In this document: piece after piece, positions 51,787-63,144 of the stretch
Layout of the letters: each line of letters begins with the position of its first letter
Position numbering within the stretch: the first letter of the stretch is position 1
From: Rhizomys pruinosus
Taxonomy: Eukaryota; Chordata; Mammalia; Rodentia; Spalacidae
DNA: 64,000 bases
Direction of reading: 5' to 3'
Assembly: GCA_009823505.1 (NCBI GenBank)
Contig: VZQC01011941.1
Span: 2,017,710 to 2,081,709 of the forward strand
Position numbers and translations under genes: made by a program
Notes under the pieces: model-generated
Told to the model about the DNA's origin: nothing
Database searches by the model: none
Seen by the model: the letters and a program-made list of their open reading frames with translations, nothing else

Positions 51787-54700
51787 CATTCTATTTTTGT
51801 GTGATGTCCATTATGTGCTGAGCCCCATTCATGTTGTTTGTGATGTACTTTATGGACTGCGTGCCCCATTCTAATTGGGTGTGATGTACATTATGTACTG
51901 AGCCCCATTCTAGTTTTGTGTGATGTACATTATGTACTGCATGCTCCATTCTAGTTGATTGTGATGTATATTATCTACTGAGCCCCATTCTACTTGTTTG
52001 TGATGTACATTATGTGCTGAGCCACATTGTAGTTGTGTGTGATGTACTTTATGTGCTGAGCCCCATTCTAGTTGTGTATGATGTACATTTTGTGCTGCAT
52101 GCCCCATTATAGTTGTGTGTGATGTACATTATGTACAGTGCCACATTCTATTTGTTTGTGATGTACATTATGTGCTGAGCCCCATTCTAGTTGTGTGTGA
52201 TATTCATTAATTGCTGCGCACCCCATTCTATTTGTGTGTGATGTACAATATGTACTGAGCAATATTCTGGTTGTGTTTGATGTACATTATATACTGAGCC
52301 CCATTCCATTTGTTTGTGATGTACATAACGTGCTGAGCCCCATTCAAGTTTTGTGTCATGTACATTACGTACTGAGTCCCATTCTAGTTTTCTTTGATGT
52401 ACATTATGAGCTGCATTCTACTTGTGTGATGTACATTAGGTACTGTGCATCCCATTCTAGTGGTGTGTGATGTACATTATGTGCTGCTCACCATTCTAGT
52501 TGTTTGTGATATACGTTATGTACTGTGCGCCCCATTCTAGTTGTGTGTGATGTACATTATGTGCTGTGCGCCCCATTCTAGTTGCGTGTGATGTTGATTA
52601 TGTGCTGCATGCCCTATTCTAGTTGTGTGTGATGTACATTATGTACTGCGGGCCCCTTACTACTTTTGTGTGATGTACATTATGTGCTGAGCCCCATTCT
52701 AGTTGTTTGTGATGTACATTATGAGCTGTGTGCCCCACTCTACTTTTGTTTGATGTACTTTATGAGCTGAGCCCCATTCTAGTTGTGTGTGATGTACTTT
52801 ATGTACTGCACGCCCCATTCTAGTTGTGTGTGATGTTCATTATGTACTCCGCGCCCCATTCTACTTGTGTTGGATGTGAAATATGTACTGCGCACCTAAT
52901 TCTAGTTGTGTGTGATGTTCATTATGTGCTGCGTGGTGCATTCTAGTTGTGTGTGATGTTCATTATGTACTGCGGGCCCCATTCTAGTTGATTGTGATGT
53001 TTATTATGTACTGAGCCCCATTCTAGTTGTTTGTGATGTACATTATATACTGAGCCCCATTCTTGTTGTGTGTGATGTACATTATGTGCTGACCCCCATT
53101 CTAGTTGTGTGCAATGTACCTTATGTTCTGAGCCCAATTCTAGTTGGGTGTGATGTACATTGTGTGCTGAGCCCCATTCTAGTTGTGTATGATGTACATT
53201 TTGTGCTGCACGCCCCATTATAGTTGTGTGTGATGTACATTAGGTGCTGAGCCCCATTCTAGTTGTGTGTGATGTACCTTATGTACTGCACACCCAATTC
53301 TAGTTGTGTGTGATGTACATTCTGTACTGCGTGCCTCATTCTTGCTGTGTGTGATGTACATTATCTACTGTGTGTACCATTCTAGTTGTGTGTGATGTAC
53401 ATTAGGTACTGAGCCCGATTCTACTTGTGTGGGATGTACAATATGTGCTGAGCCCCATTATAGTTGTGTGTGATGTACCTTATGTTCTACGTGCACCAGT
53501 CTAGTTGTGTGTGATGTATATTATGTACTGAGACCCATTATAGTTGTGTGTGATGTACATTATGTACTGTGTACCCCATTCTATTTGTGTGAGATGTACA
53601 TTAGGTTCTGAGCCCCATTCTAGTTGTGTGTAATGTACATTATGTACTGCGACTCCCATTCTAGTTGATTGTTATGTATGTTATGTACTGAGCCCCATTC
53701 TAGTTGTTTGTGATGTACATTATGCGCTGAGCCCCATTCTAGTTGTGTGTGATGTACTTTATGTGCTGAGTCCCATTCTAGTTGTTTATGATGTACATTT
53801 TGTGCTGCATGCCCCTTTATAGTTGTGTGTGATGTACATTATGTATTGTGCCACATTCTATTTGTTTGTGATGTACATTATGTACTGAGCCCCATTCTGG
53901 TTGTGTTTGATGGACATTATATACTGAGCCCCATTCTAGTTTTTTGTGATGTACATTATGTGCTGAGCCCCATTTTAGTTGTATGTGATATTCATTATTT
54001 GCTGCGCACCCTATTCTAGTTGTGTGTGATGTTCATTATGTACTCCGCGGACCATTCTAGTTGTGTTTGATGTGAAATGTGTACTGCGCACCCAATTCTA
54101 GTTGTGTGTGATGTTCATTATGTACTGCGGGCCCCATTCTAGTTGATTGTGATGTTTATTATGTACTGAGCCCCATTCTAGTTGTTTGTGATGTACATTA
54201 TATGCTGAGACCCATTCTTGTTGTTTGTGATATACATTATGTGCTGACCCCTTTCCAGTTGTGTGCAATGTACCTCATGTTCTGAGCCCAATTCTAGTTG
54301 GATGTGATGTACATTGTGTGCTGAACCCCATTCCAGTTGTGCCTGATGTACATTTTGTGCTGCATGCCCCATTATAGTTGTGTGTGATGTACATTAGGTG
54401 CTGAGCCCCATTCTAGTTGTGTGTGATGTACCTTATGTACTGCATGCCCAATTCTAGTTGTGTGTGATGTACATTACGTACTGTGTGCCTCATTCTTGTT
54501 GTGTGTGATGTACATTACATACTGCGCACCTCATTCTAGTTGTGTGTGATGTACATTATATACTGTGCATCCTATTCTAGTTGTGGGTGATGCACATTAT
54601 GTACTGAGCCCCATTCTAGTTTTTTGTTATGTACATTATGTGCTGAGCCCCATTCTAGTTGTGTGTGATGTACTTTATGTGCTGAGACCCATTCTAGTTT

Positions 54701-55990
54701 TTTGTTATGTACATTATGTGCTGAGCCCCATTCTAGTTGTGTGTGATGTATTTTATGTGCTGAGACCCATTCTAGTTGTGTGTGATATACATTATATACT
54801 GTGCGCCCTATTCTAGTTGTGTGTGATGTATATTATGTACTGAGACGCATTCTAGTTTTTGTGATATACATTATATACTGATCCCCATTCTAGTTGTGTG
54901 TCATATACATTATGTGCTGCACACCCCATTCAATTGTGTGTTGTACACTATGTGTTGAGTGCCGTTCTAGTTGTGTGTGAGGAACTTTATTTACTGAGCC
55001 CCATTCTAGTTGAGTGTGATATACATTATGTTCTGAGCGCCATTCTAGTTGTGTGTGATGTTCATTTTGTGCTGAGCCCCATTTTAGTTGTGTCTGATGT
55101 TCATTATGTGCTGTGCTCTCCATTCAAGTTGTGTGTGATGTACATTATGTGCTGAGCCCCGTTCTAGTTGTGTGTGAGGAACATTATGTACTGAGACATA
55201 TTCTTGTTGTGAGTGATGTACATTATGTGCTGCATGCCCCATTCAAGTTGTGTGTGATGCACATTATGTGTGGTGTGCCCCATTCTATTTCTGTGTGATG
55301 TCCATTATGTGCTGAACCCCATTCATGTTCTTTGTGATGTACTTTATGTACTGCGTGCCCCACTCTAGTTGGGTGTGATTTACATTATGTACTGAGCCCC
55401 ATTCTAGTTGTGTGTCATGTACATTATGTGCTGTGTGCCCCATTCTAGTTGTGTGTGATTTACAATATATACTGAGCCCCATTCTGTTTGTGTTTGATGT
55501 ACATTATATACTGAGCCCCATTCTAGTTCTTTGTGATGTACATTATGTGCTGAGCCCCATTTAAGTTTTGTGTCATGTACATTATGTACTGAGCCCCATT
55601 ATGGTTTTGTCTGATGCACGTTATGTGCTGAGCTGCATTCTACTTGTGTGATGTACATTAGGTACTGTGAATCCCATTCTAGTGGTGTGTGATGTACATT
55701 ATGTGTGGTGTGCCCCATTCTATTTTTGTGTGATGTGCATTATGTGCTGATCCCCATTCATGTTGTTTGTGATGTACTTTATGTACTGCATGCCCCTATC
55801 TAGTTGTGTGTGATGTACTTTATATCCTGGGCCCACTTCTAGTTGTGTGTGATGTACATTGTATACTAAGCCAAATTCTATTTGCATGTGGTGTACATTA
55901 TGAGCTGAGCCCCATTCTAGTTGTGTGTGATGTACCTTATGTACTGCGTGCCCCATTCTAGTTGTGTGTGATGTACATTATGTACTGCGC
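51787..55990. repeat. Higher-order block, copy B
   Basis: Second copy at an offset of 5,646 bp near its start and 5,598 bp near its end. The drift comes from gains and losses of single units (for example near 47.2/52.9 kb and 47.7/53.4 kb). Confidence 0.9.
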
Positions 55991-56626
55991 ACCTCTTTCT
56001 AATTTTGTGTGATGTTCATTATGTACAGCACGCCCCATTCTAGTTGTGTGTACTGTACATTATGTGCTTTGTGCACCCTTGTAGTTGAATGTGATGTACG
56101 TTATGTGCTTAGCCCCATTCTAGTTGTGTGTGATAAACATTATGTGCTGAGCCCCATTCTAGTTGTGTGTGATGTACATTATGTGGTGAGAACCTTTGTA
56201 GTTGTGTGTGATGAACATTATGTACTGAGCCCCATTCTACGTTTGTGTGATGTACGTTACATGCTGAGCCCCATTCTAGTTGTGTGTGATGTACATTATG
56301 TACTGCACACCTCTTTCTAATTTTGTGTGATGTTCATTATGTACAGCATGCCCCATTCTAGTTGTGTGTACTGTACATTATGTGCTTTGTGCACCCTTAT
56401 AGTTGAATGTGATGTATGTTATGTGATTAGCCCCATTCTTGTTGTGTGTGATAAACATTATGTGCGGAGCCCCTTTCTAGTTGTGTGTGATGTACATTAC
56501 GTACTGAGCCCCATTCTACGTTTGTGTGATGTACGTTACATGCTGAGCCCCATTCTAGTTGTCTGTGATGTACATTATGTGCTGTGTACCTCATTCTAGT
56601 TCTTTGTGATATAAATTATGTACTAA
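55991..56626. repeat. 318-bp sub-repeat, two copies
   Basis: The run beginning ctctttctaattttgtgtga with gttcattatgtacagca recurs 318 bp later (about 55,991 and 56,309) and continues through ctttgtgcacccttgtag. Confidence 0.85.
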
Positions 56627-57549
56627 GCCCCATTCTAGTTGTGTGTGATATATATTATGTACTGAGACCCATTCTAGTTGTGTGTGATGTACATTATGTG
56701 GTGAGAACCTTTGTAGTTGTGTGTGATGAACATTATGGACTGAGCCCCATTCTACGTTTGTGTGATGTACGTTACATGCTGAGCCCCATTCTACGTTTGT
56801 GTGATGTACGTTACATGCTGAGCCCCATTCTAGTTGTGTGTGATGTACATTATGTGCTGCGCTCCCCATTCTAGTTGTGTGTGATGGACATTATGTGCTG
56901 AGCCCCATTCTAGTTATGTGTGATGTTCATTATATGCTGTGCCTTGCATTCTAATTCTGTGTGATATACATATGTACTGCGCACCCCATTCTAGATGTAT
57001 GTGATGTATATTATGTGCTGAGCCCCATTCTAGTAGTGTGTGATGTACATTATGTGCTGCGTGCCACATTCTAGTTGTGTTTGATGTACATTATGTAATT
57101 AGCTCTATTCTGGATAGGTGTGATGTACATTGTGTACTGAGCCCCATTCTAGTTGTGTGTGATGTACATTATGTAGTGCGTGCCCCATTCTAGTTGTGTG
57201 TGGTGTACATTATGTACTGCGTGCCCCATTCTAGTTGTGCGTGATGTATATTATGTAGTGCACGCCCCATTCTAGTTTTGTGTGATGTACATTATGTACT
57301 GCGTGCCCCATTCTAGTTGTGTGTGATGTACATTATGTACTGCGTGCTTCATTCTAGTTGTGTGTGATGTTCATTCTGAGCTGCGTGCCCCATTCTAGTT
57401 GTATGTGATGGACATAATGTACTGCGCGCCTCTTTCTAGTTTTGTGCGATGCGCATTATGTGCTGAGCCCCATTCTAGTCGTGTGTGATGGACATTATGT
57501 ACTGAGCCACCTTCCAGTTGTGTGTGATGTTCATAATGTGCTGAGCCCC

Positions 57550-57957
57550 TGTGCTGGATAGCTTTAGTGTCAACTTGACACACCTGGGTTGAGGGAGACT
57601 CAATTGGGGAATTGGCTCCATTGGATTGGCCTGTGGCCACATCTGTGGAGTATTGTCTTGATGGTCGAGCAGTGTGGGAGAGCCCAGCCCACAATGAGTA
57701 ATGCCAAACTGGGCAGGTGGTGGTGTATGGTATAAGAAGGCGGGCTGGGCATGAGCCAGGGGAGCAAGCCAGTGAACAGCATTCCTCCATGGCCTGTGCT
57801 TCAGCTCCTGCCTCCAGGTTCCTGCATTGAGTTGCTGCCTTGGGCTCCCCAAGTGATGAACTGTGACCCAGGAGATGTAAGCTGAATAAACCCTTTCCTC
57901 CCCAATTGGTGTCGGTCAAAGGGTTTGTTCCACAAAAATGGAAGGAAAACTAGAATA
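57550..57957 (+). mobile_element. Solo LTR (same MaLR family) inserted in the satellite
   Basis: Begins tgtgctggatagctttagtg and ends aactagaata; it is the reverse complement of the LTRs at 32-34 kb, with AATAAA in gctgaataaaccc. The 5-bp target duplication gcccc (57545-57549 and 57958-57962) lies inside the satellite unit, so the array is older than this insertion. Confidence 0.88.
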
Positions 57958-58160
57958 GCCCCATTCTACATTTGTTTTATGTTCATTATGTGCTACGCAC
58001 TCCATTGTATTTGCGTTGGAGTGTGACATTATGTGCTGAGCCCCCATAACTAGTTTGTTTGTTGTGATGTACATTATGTGCTGTGTGCCCCATTCAAGTT
58101 GTGTCAGATGCACAACATTATGTTCTGAGCCCTATTCTAGTTGTGTGTGATGTACATTAT
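57958..58160. repeat. Satellite array, continuation
   Basis: Same 39-41-bp units after the solo LTR, still mostly regular. Confidence 0.9.
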
Positions 58161-61100
58161 GTGCTGTGCACCCTGAGCCCATTGCAAGTGTGTCGTATGC
58201 GAGACATTATGTGTGTTTTGCCCCATTCTATTTTTGTGTGGTGTACATTATGTACTGTTGGGCTGTTCAGGATCTCCTACGTTGATTGTGAAGATTTCCA
58301 TATTATGTACTTGAGGCCGCAGTCTTAGTATTGTGTGTTAGATGTACCTATATGTCTTGAGCCCGCATGCTACAGTTGTGTGTGATGTAGCTTTATGGTA
58401 ATCTGTGCACCATTACTATGTTGTGTGGATAAGTATTTATGTTACTAGAGCCGATTCTATGGTTGTTTGTGATGTACTTATGGGCGCGTGGCCCCATTCT
58501 AGTTGTGGGTGTGATGTAACCATTATGTACTGAGTCCCAGTCTAGTTGTGTGTGATGTTCATTAGGTGCTGAGACCCATTCTAGTTTTTGTGATGTACAT
58601 GAATGAACTGAGCCCCATTCTAATTTTGTGTGTGATGTACATAGGTAATGTGGACTGAGCTCATTGTGCTTTGTGTGTGAAGTATTAGACTACTGCACCC
58701 CCATTCTAGTTGTGTGGGGTGTACATTATGTACTGAGCGCAATTCTTTTCTATTTTGGTGATGTTCCATTATTGCTGCCTGCCACATTTAGTGTGTTGAT
58801 TACTTATGTGCTAGCCACCTGTTAGTTTGTGGGTTTATGTTTATAAATTGCGGAGCCCCATTCTACATTCGTGTTATGTTCATTATGTGCTGCACACTCC
58901 ATTGTAGTTTATTGTGATGGGCAATGAATGTACGGAGCTCCATTCTAATTGTGTTTGATTACATTATATACTGAGCCCCTTTAATGTTTGTGTGATGTAC
59001 ATGTATTGCTGGGGTGCACCCAATTCCAGTAAGTGTGGTGATGTCCATTATGTGCAGTGCCCCCCATTCTAGGTTGTTGGGTGATGTATATTATGTACTA
59101 AGCAACATTGTAGTTGTGTGTAATGTACATTATGGGCTGATACCGCATTGTATTGTGTGTGATGTGCATTAAATGTTTCTGCGCTCCCCAGTCTGTTTGT
59201 AGGTGTGTGGACAACTAATGTGGGTGAGTACCCCTTTAGTTAGGTGTGTGTTGTTCATTATATGTTGCATGCCCCATTCTAGTGTGTGTGTGATGTACAT
59301 GATGTGCTGGTCCAATTCTAGTTGTGTTATGATGTAAATTATGTGCTCAGCCCCATTATAGTTGTGTGTGATGTACATTATGTGGCAAACCCCATTCTAC
59401 TTGTGTGTTATATACATGATGTGCCCGAAGGCCCATTCGACTGTGGTGTTGTATATTATGTAGTGAGCCCCAATCCAGTTGAGTGGTGATGTAATTTGGT
59501 TGCGTGTGCCCATTCCTAGTTGTGTGTGAATGTACCATAATGTGAGGAGCCCCCATTGTAGTTGGTGTGTGATGTAAATTGATGTTCTAAGGCCCATATC
59601 CTACTTGTGGTGTATTGTACAATGTGGTGAGACACCAATCCTTTGTGGTGTTCATTATGTGCTGTGGGCCCCATTCTAATTGTGTGTATGTTCATTAATG
59701 TGATAGCCCCATTCTGGTTGTGTTGATGTAACATTATATACTGAGCACCATTCGAGTTGTTGTGTGATCTACATTAAGTTCTGAGACCCATTCTGGTTTG
59801 GTTGATTGACATTGTGAGCTGCATGCCCAAGTAATGTGGGTGTGATTAATTATGTACTGCACCCCTCTCCTGGGTATGTAGTACAGTTAGGTACTGCGCC
59901 CCATTCTATTTATGTGTGTTTTACATTATATGCAGAGCCCCATTCTTGTTGTGTTAGATGTACATTATATGATAGGAGCCACGTTTTTATTTGTGTGTGA
60001 TGTAAATATGGTGCTGCACACCCCATTCAAGTGTCTGGGATGTACATTTGTGCGACCCCTTTCTAAGCTGTGTGTGATGTGCATAGGTCTGCGTGGCCCC
60101 ATTTTAGTTGTGATGTGATGGTATATGATATACTGAAGGCGCCATTCTAGTCGTGTGTTTTGTACATTATGTAGTGAGCACCCATCCAGTTGTGTTATGT
60201 ACTTAATGTGCCGGTGTGCCCCATTCTAGTAGTGTGCGATGTACATTATGTAATGAGGCCCCATGCTACGTGTGGTGATGTAATTGATGCGCACCCCATT
60301 CTAGTTGTGTGGTGATGTTCATTATGTGCTGAGCCCCCATTCTAGCTCTGTGTGATATACATTATGCTCTGAGCCCCATTCTAGTAGCTTGTGATGTACA
60401 TTATGTACTGAGCCCAAAGGCTGTTGTGTGTGAATGTTATTTATGTGCTGTGTGCCCAGTATAGTTGTGGTGTGATGTACATTAATGTAACTGCACACCA
60501 ATTCTCTTTTGGGTAGATATACATTATGTGACTGGTGCGCCCAGTTCTATTTTTGTGTTTTTTACATTATAAACAGAGCCCCATTCTGGATGTGTGTGAT
60601 ATACATTATGCAGTGATCCCCGTTCTAGTTTGGTGTGATGTAAATTTAGATGCCTGCACACCCATTCAAGATGTCCCCTGTGATGTACATTATGTGCTCA
60701 GGCCGCATTCTCTAGTTGTTGTGTGATGTTAACATTATGTGCTGGACCCAATTCTAGTTGTTTTTGATGTTCATTATGTGCTGTAGGCCACATTCTAATT
60801 GTGTGTGGTGTGCATTAAGTGCTGAGCTGCATTCTACCTCTGTGATGGGGTGTACCGTTATATACTGCGCTCCCCCATTCGAGGCTGTGGTGTGATGACA
60901 TTATGTACTGCGCACCGTCTTGTCTAATTTTTGTGTGATGTTTCATTATGTACAGCACGCCCCAGGCTAGTTGTGTGTACTGTACATTATATGGCTTTGT
61001 GGCACCCTTGGGGAGTTGAATGTGGATGTACGTTATTTGGCTTAGCCCCAAAAAAAAAATTCTGTTGTGGTGTGATAAACATTATGTGGCTGAGCACCCC

Positions 61101-62606
61101 ATTGCCTAGTTTTGATGGTATGATAACATTATGTATGGGTGAGCCCAACCTAATTTTGTGTAGATGACAAATTATTGTCTGAGCGCATTTCTCATTTGTA
61201 GTGATGTACCTTAGATACTGCAGCCCCATGTCATTGTGTGTCATGACATTATGTAACTGCGACACCTCTCTAATTTTGTGTGATGTTCATCTTAGTGCTG
61301 CAGCCCACTAGTTAGTATGGTGACTGTACATTTGTGCTAACCTTTGTGCCCTTGTAGTTTGATGTCGATAGTACGAGCCCTATCACATGGTTGTCATTAT
61401 GTCGCCCATTCGTAGTTTGTGTGTTGAATAACATTATGGGAATAGCCCCATTCCAGTGTGTGTGTGTACAATATGGATGGTAACCCATGTGTACTTGTGT
61501 GTGATAACATTATGTACTGCAGCCCCATTATCTTGTGTGATGTACATTATGCATGCTGACCCCATTCTAGTTCGTAGAACATTGTGTTGCTTGATGTCTA
61601 TTATCGCGACCCATTCAGTATGTGCTTGTATTGTACTGATAACAATGTAGTTCGTTTGTGGATCATACAGCTACCCTGTAGTGTGCTTCTTAGCATTAGT
61701 CTGGTCCATCGTGTGTGGATGGACTGTTATGTGCGGACCCATTTTGTTTGTGTGATGTCATTATTGTGAGCCAACTTTTAGTTGTGTGTGATGTACATTA
61801 TGTCTGAGCCCCATCTCTAATGATTTGTGTGATGTACAGTTATATGCTTGAGCCCCATTCTATGGTTGAGGTTCATTAGGTGCTGTGGCTCCCCATTCTA
61901 TGTGTGTGTGATGACAATTATGGCGCTGACCCCATTCTAGTATTGTGATGTGTCATATATGGTGGCCTTGCATTCTTAATTCTGTGTGATATATCATATA
62001 TTACTGCGCATGGCCCATTCTAATTATGTGATGTAATATGTATCGTGCTAAGAGCCCCCATTCTAGTAGTGTGTGATGGTAACATTAATGTGCTCGCGCT
62101 GGCTTCCACCTTTCGTATACGTTAGTGTTTGAGGTACATTAGTAATTAGACTCTATTCTGGATAGTGTGATGTACTCGCGTACTGACCCCATTCTAGTTG
62201 TTAGTACTGTACCCATTATGGCTTTCGTTGTTGTGTTGTACTTGGTAGTGACACAATGTTACCTGCGTGCTGCCATCTAGTTGTGTGGTTTAGTGTACTA
62301 TTAATGTGCTGATTGCACGCCCCACTCTAGTTATTTTGTGTGTTGTGACCATATAATGTACTGATGCGCTGCCGCCATTCTAGTTGTGTTGATTTACATT
62401 ATGTACTGCATCGGCTTCAGTTCTAGTTGTGTGTGATGTTCATTCTGGAGCTGCTAGCCCATTTCTAGTGGTAAGGGATTGGACATAATGATGCGCGCCC
62501 TCTTTCTGTTTTGTGTCGATGCATTTTTTGTGTGCGGCCAATTCTAGTCTTGTGTGATGGACTTCAGTTACCACCTTTGGTGATGTTGCATAATGGCCTG
62601 AGCCCT
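58161..62606. repeat. Satellite array, error-rich part
   Basis: Units are recognisable but carry single-base insertions and deletions every few bases, unlike the clean array. Between about 60.9 and 62.6 kb the variant order follows 56.0-57.5 kb (for example tacagcacgcccca at both). Best read as unpolished long-read sequence, possibly repeating the preceding segment. Confidence 0.85.
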
Positions 62607-63013
62607 TGTGCTGGATAGCTTTAGTGTCAACTTGAACACACCTGGGTTGAGGGAACGCAATTGGGGAATTGGCTTCCATTGGATTGGCCGGTGGCCACAT
62701 CTTTGGAGTATTGTCTGATGGTCGAGCAGTGTGGGAGAGCCCAGCCCACAATGAGTATGCCAAACTGGGGCAGGTGGTGGTGTATCGATAAGAAGGCGGG
62801 CTGGGCATGAGCCAGGGGAGCAAGCCAGTGAACACATTCCCCCATGGCCTGTGCTTCACCTCCTGCTCCAGGTTCCTGCATTGAGTTGCTGCCCCTTGGG
62901 CTCCCCAAGTGATGAACTGTGACCCAGTAGATGTAAGCTGAAAAACCCTTTCCTCCCCAAGAATTGGTCGGTCAGAGTGTTTTGTTCACAGACATGGAAG
63001 GCACAACTAGATA
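62607..63013 (+). mobile_element. Second copy of the solo LTR, indel-rich
   Basis: Aligns end to end with 57550-57957 and has the same satellite bases on both sides (gagccc before, gcccc then ttctacat after). It is one insertion present twice rather than two insertions. Many 1-base indels. Confidence 0.88.
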
Positions 63014-63143
63014 GCCCCTTCTACATTGTTTTATTTCATTATGTGGCTACGCACCTCCATAGTAGTTTGTGTGATGTACGCTTATGTTTGCTGAGCCCCA
63101 TTCTAGTTGTGTGTGTGATGTATACATGTGATGTGCTGTGGCC
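63014..63143. repeat. Satellite array, end before an assembly N
   Basis: Error-rich satellite units ending at the N at 63144. Confidence 0.8.
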
Positions 63144-63144
63144 N

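Larger units (their letters stand above)
40866..57549. repeat. Large satellite array, about 39-41-bp unit (clean part)
   Basis: Head-to-tail units of gttgtgtgtgatgtacatta then tgtactgagccccattcta (39 bp), or with tgcgtgcccc in place of tgagcccc (41 bp). Roughly 420 units by length. Common variants are gtgctg for gtactg, gttcatt for gtacatt, and gttgattgtg. Because 39 is a multiple of three, frames of 13-residue periodicity stay open on + (CDVHYVLSPILVV) and - (HTQLEWGSVHNVH). They break at every 41-bp unit, lack a common start and are not genes. The sequence matches no rodent satellite I can name. Confidence 0.97.

Noticed and set aside
40866..57549. Many 60-100-codon frames on both strands as a gene family
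   Set aside because: They are by-products of a 39-bp tandem unit; frames break at each 41-bp unit and have no common start, splice sites or codon constraint.
40866..57549. CRISPR-like array
   Set aside because: Rodent nuclear DNA; no constant repeat alternating with unique spacers. Every base belongs to the repeating unit.
62607..63013. Second independent insertion of the solo LTR
   Set aside because: Identical flanking satellite bases on both sides show it is a copy of the same insertion, real or by assembly.
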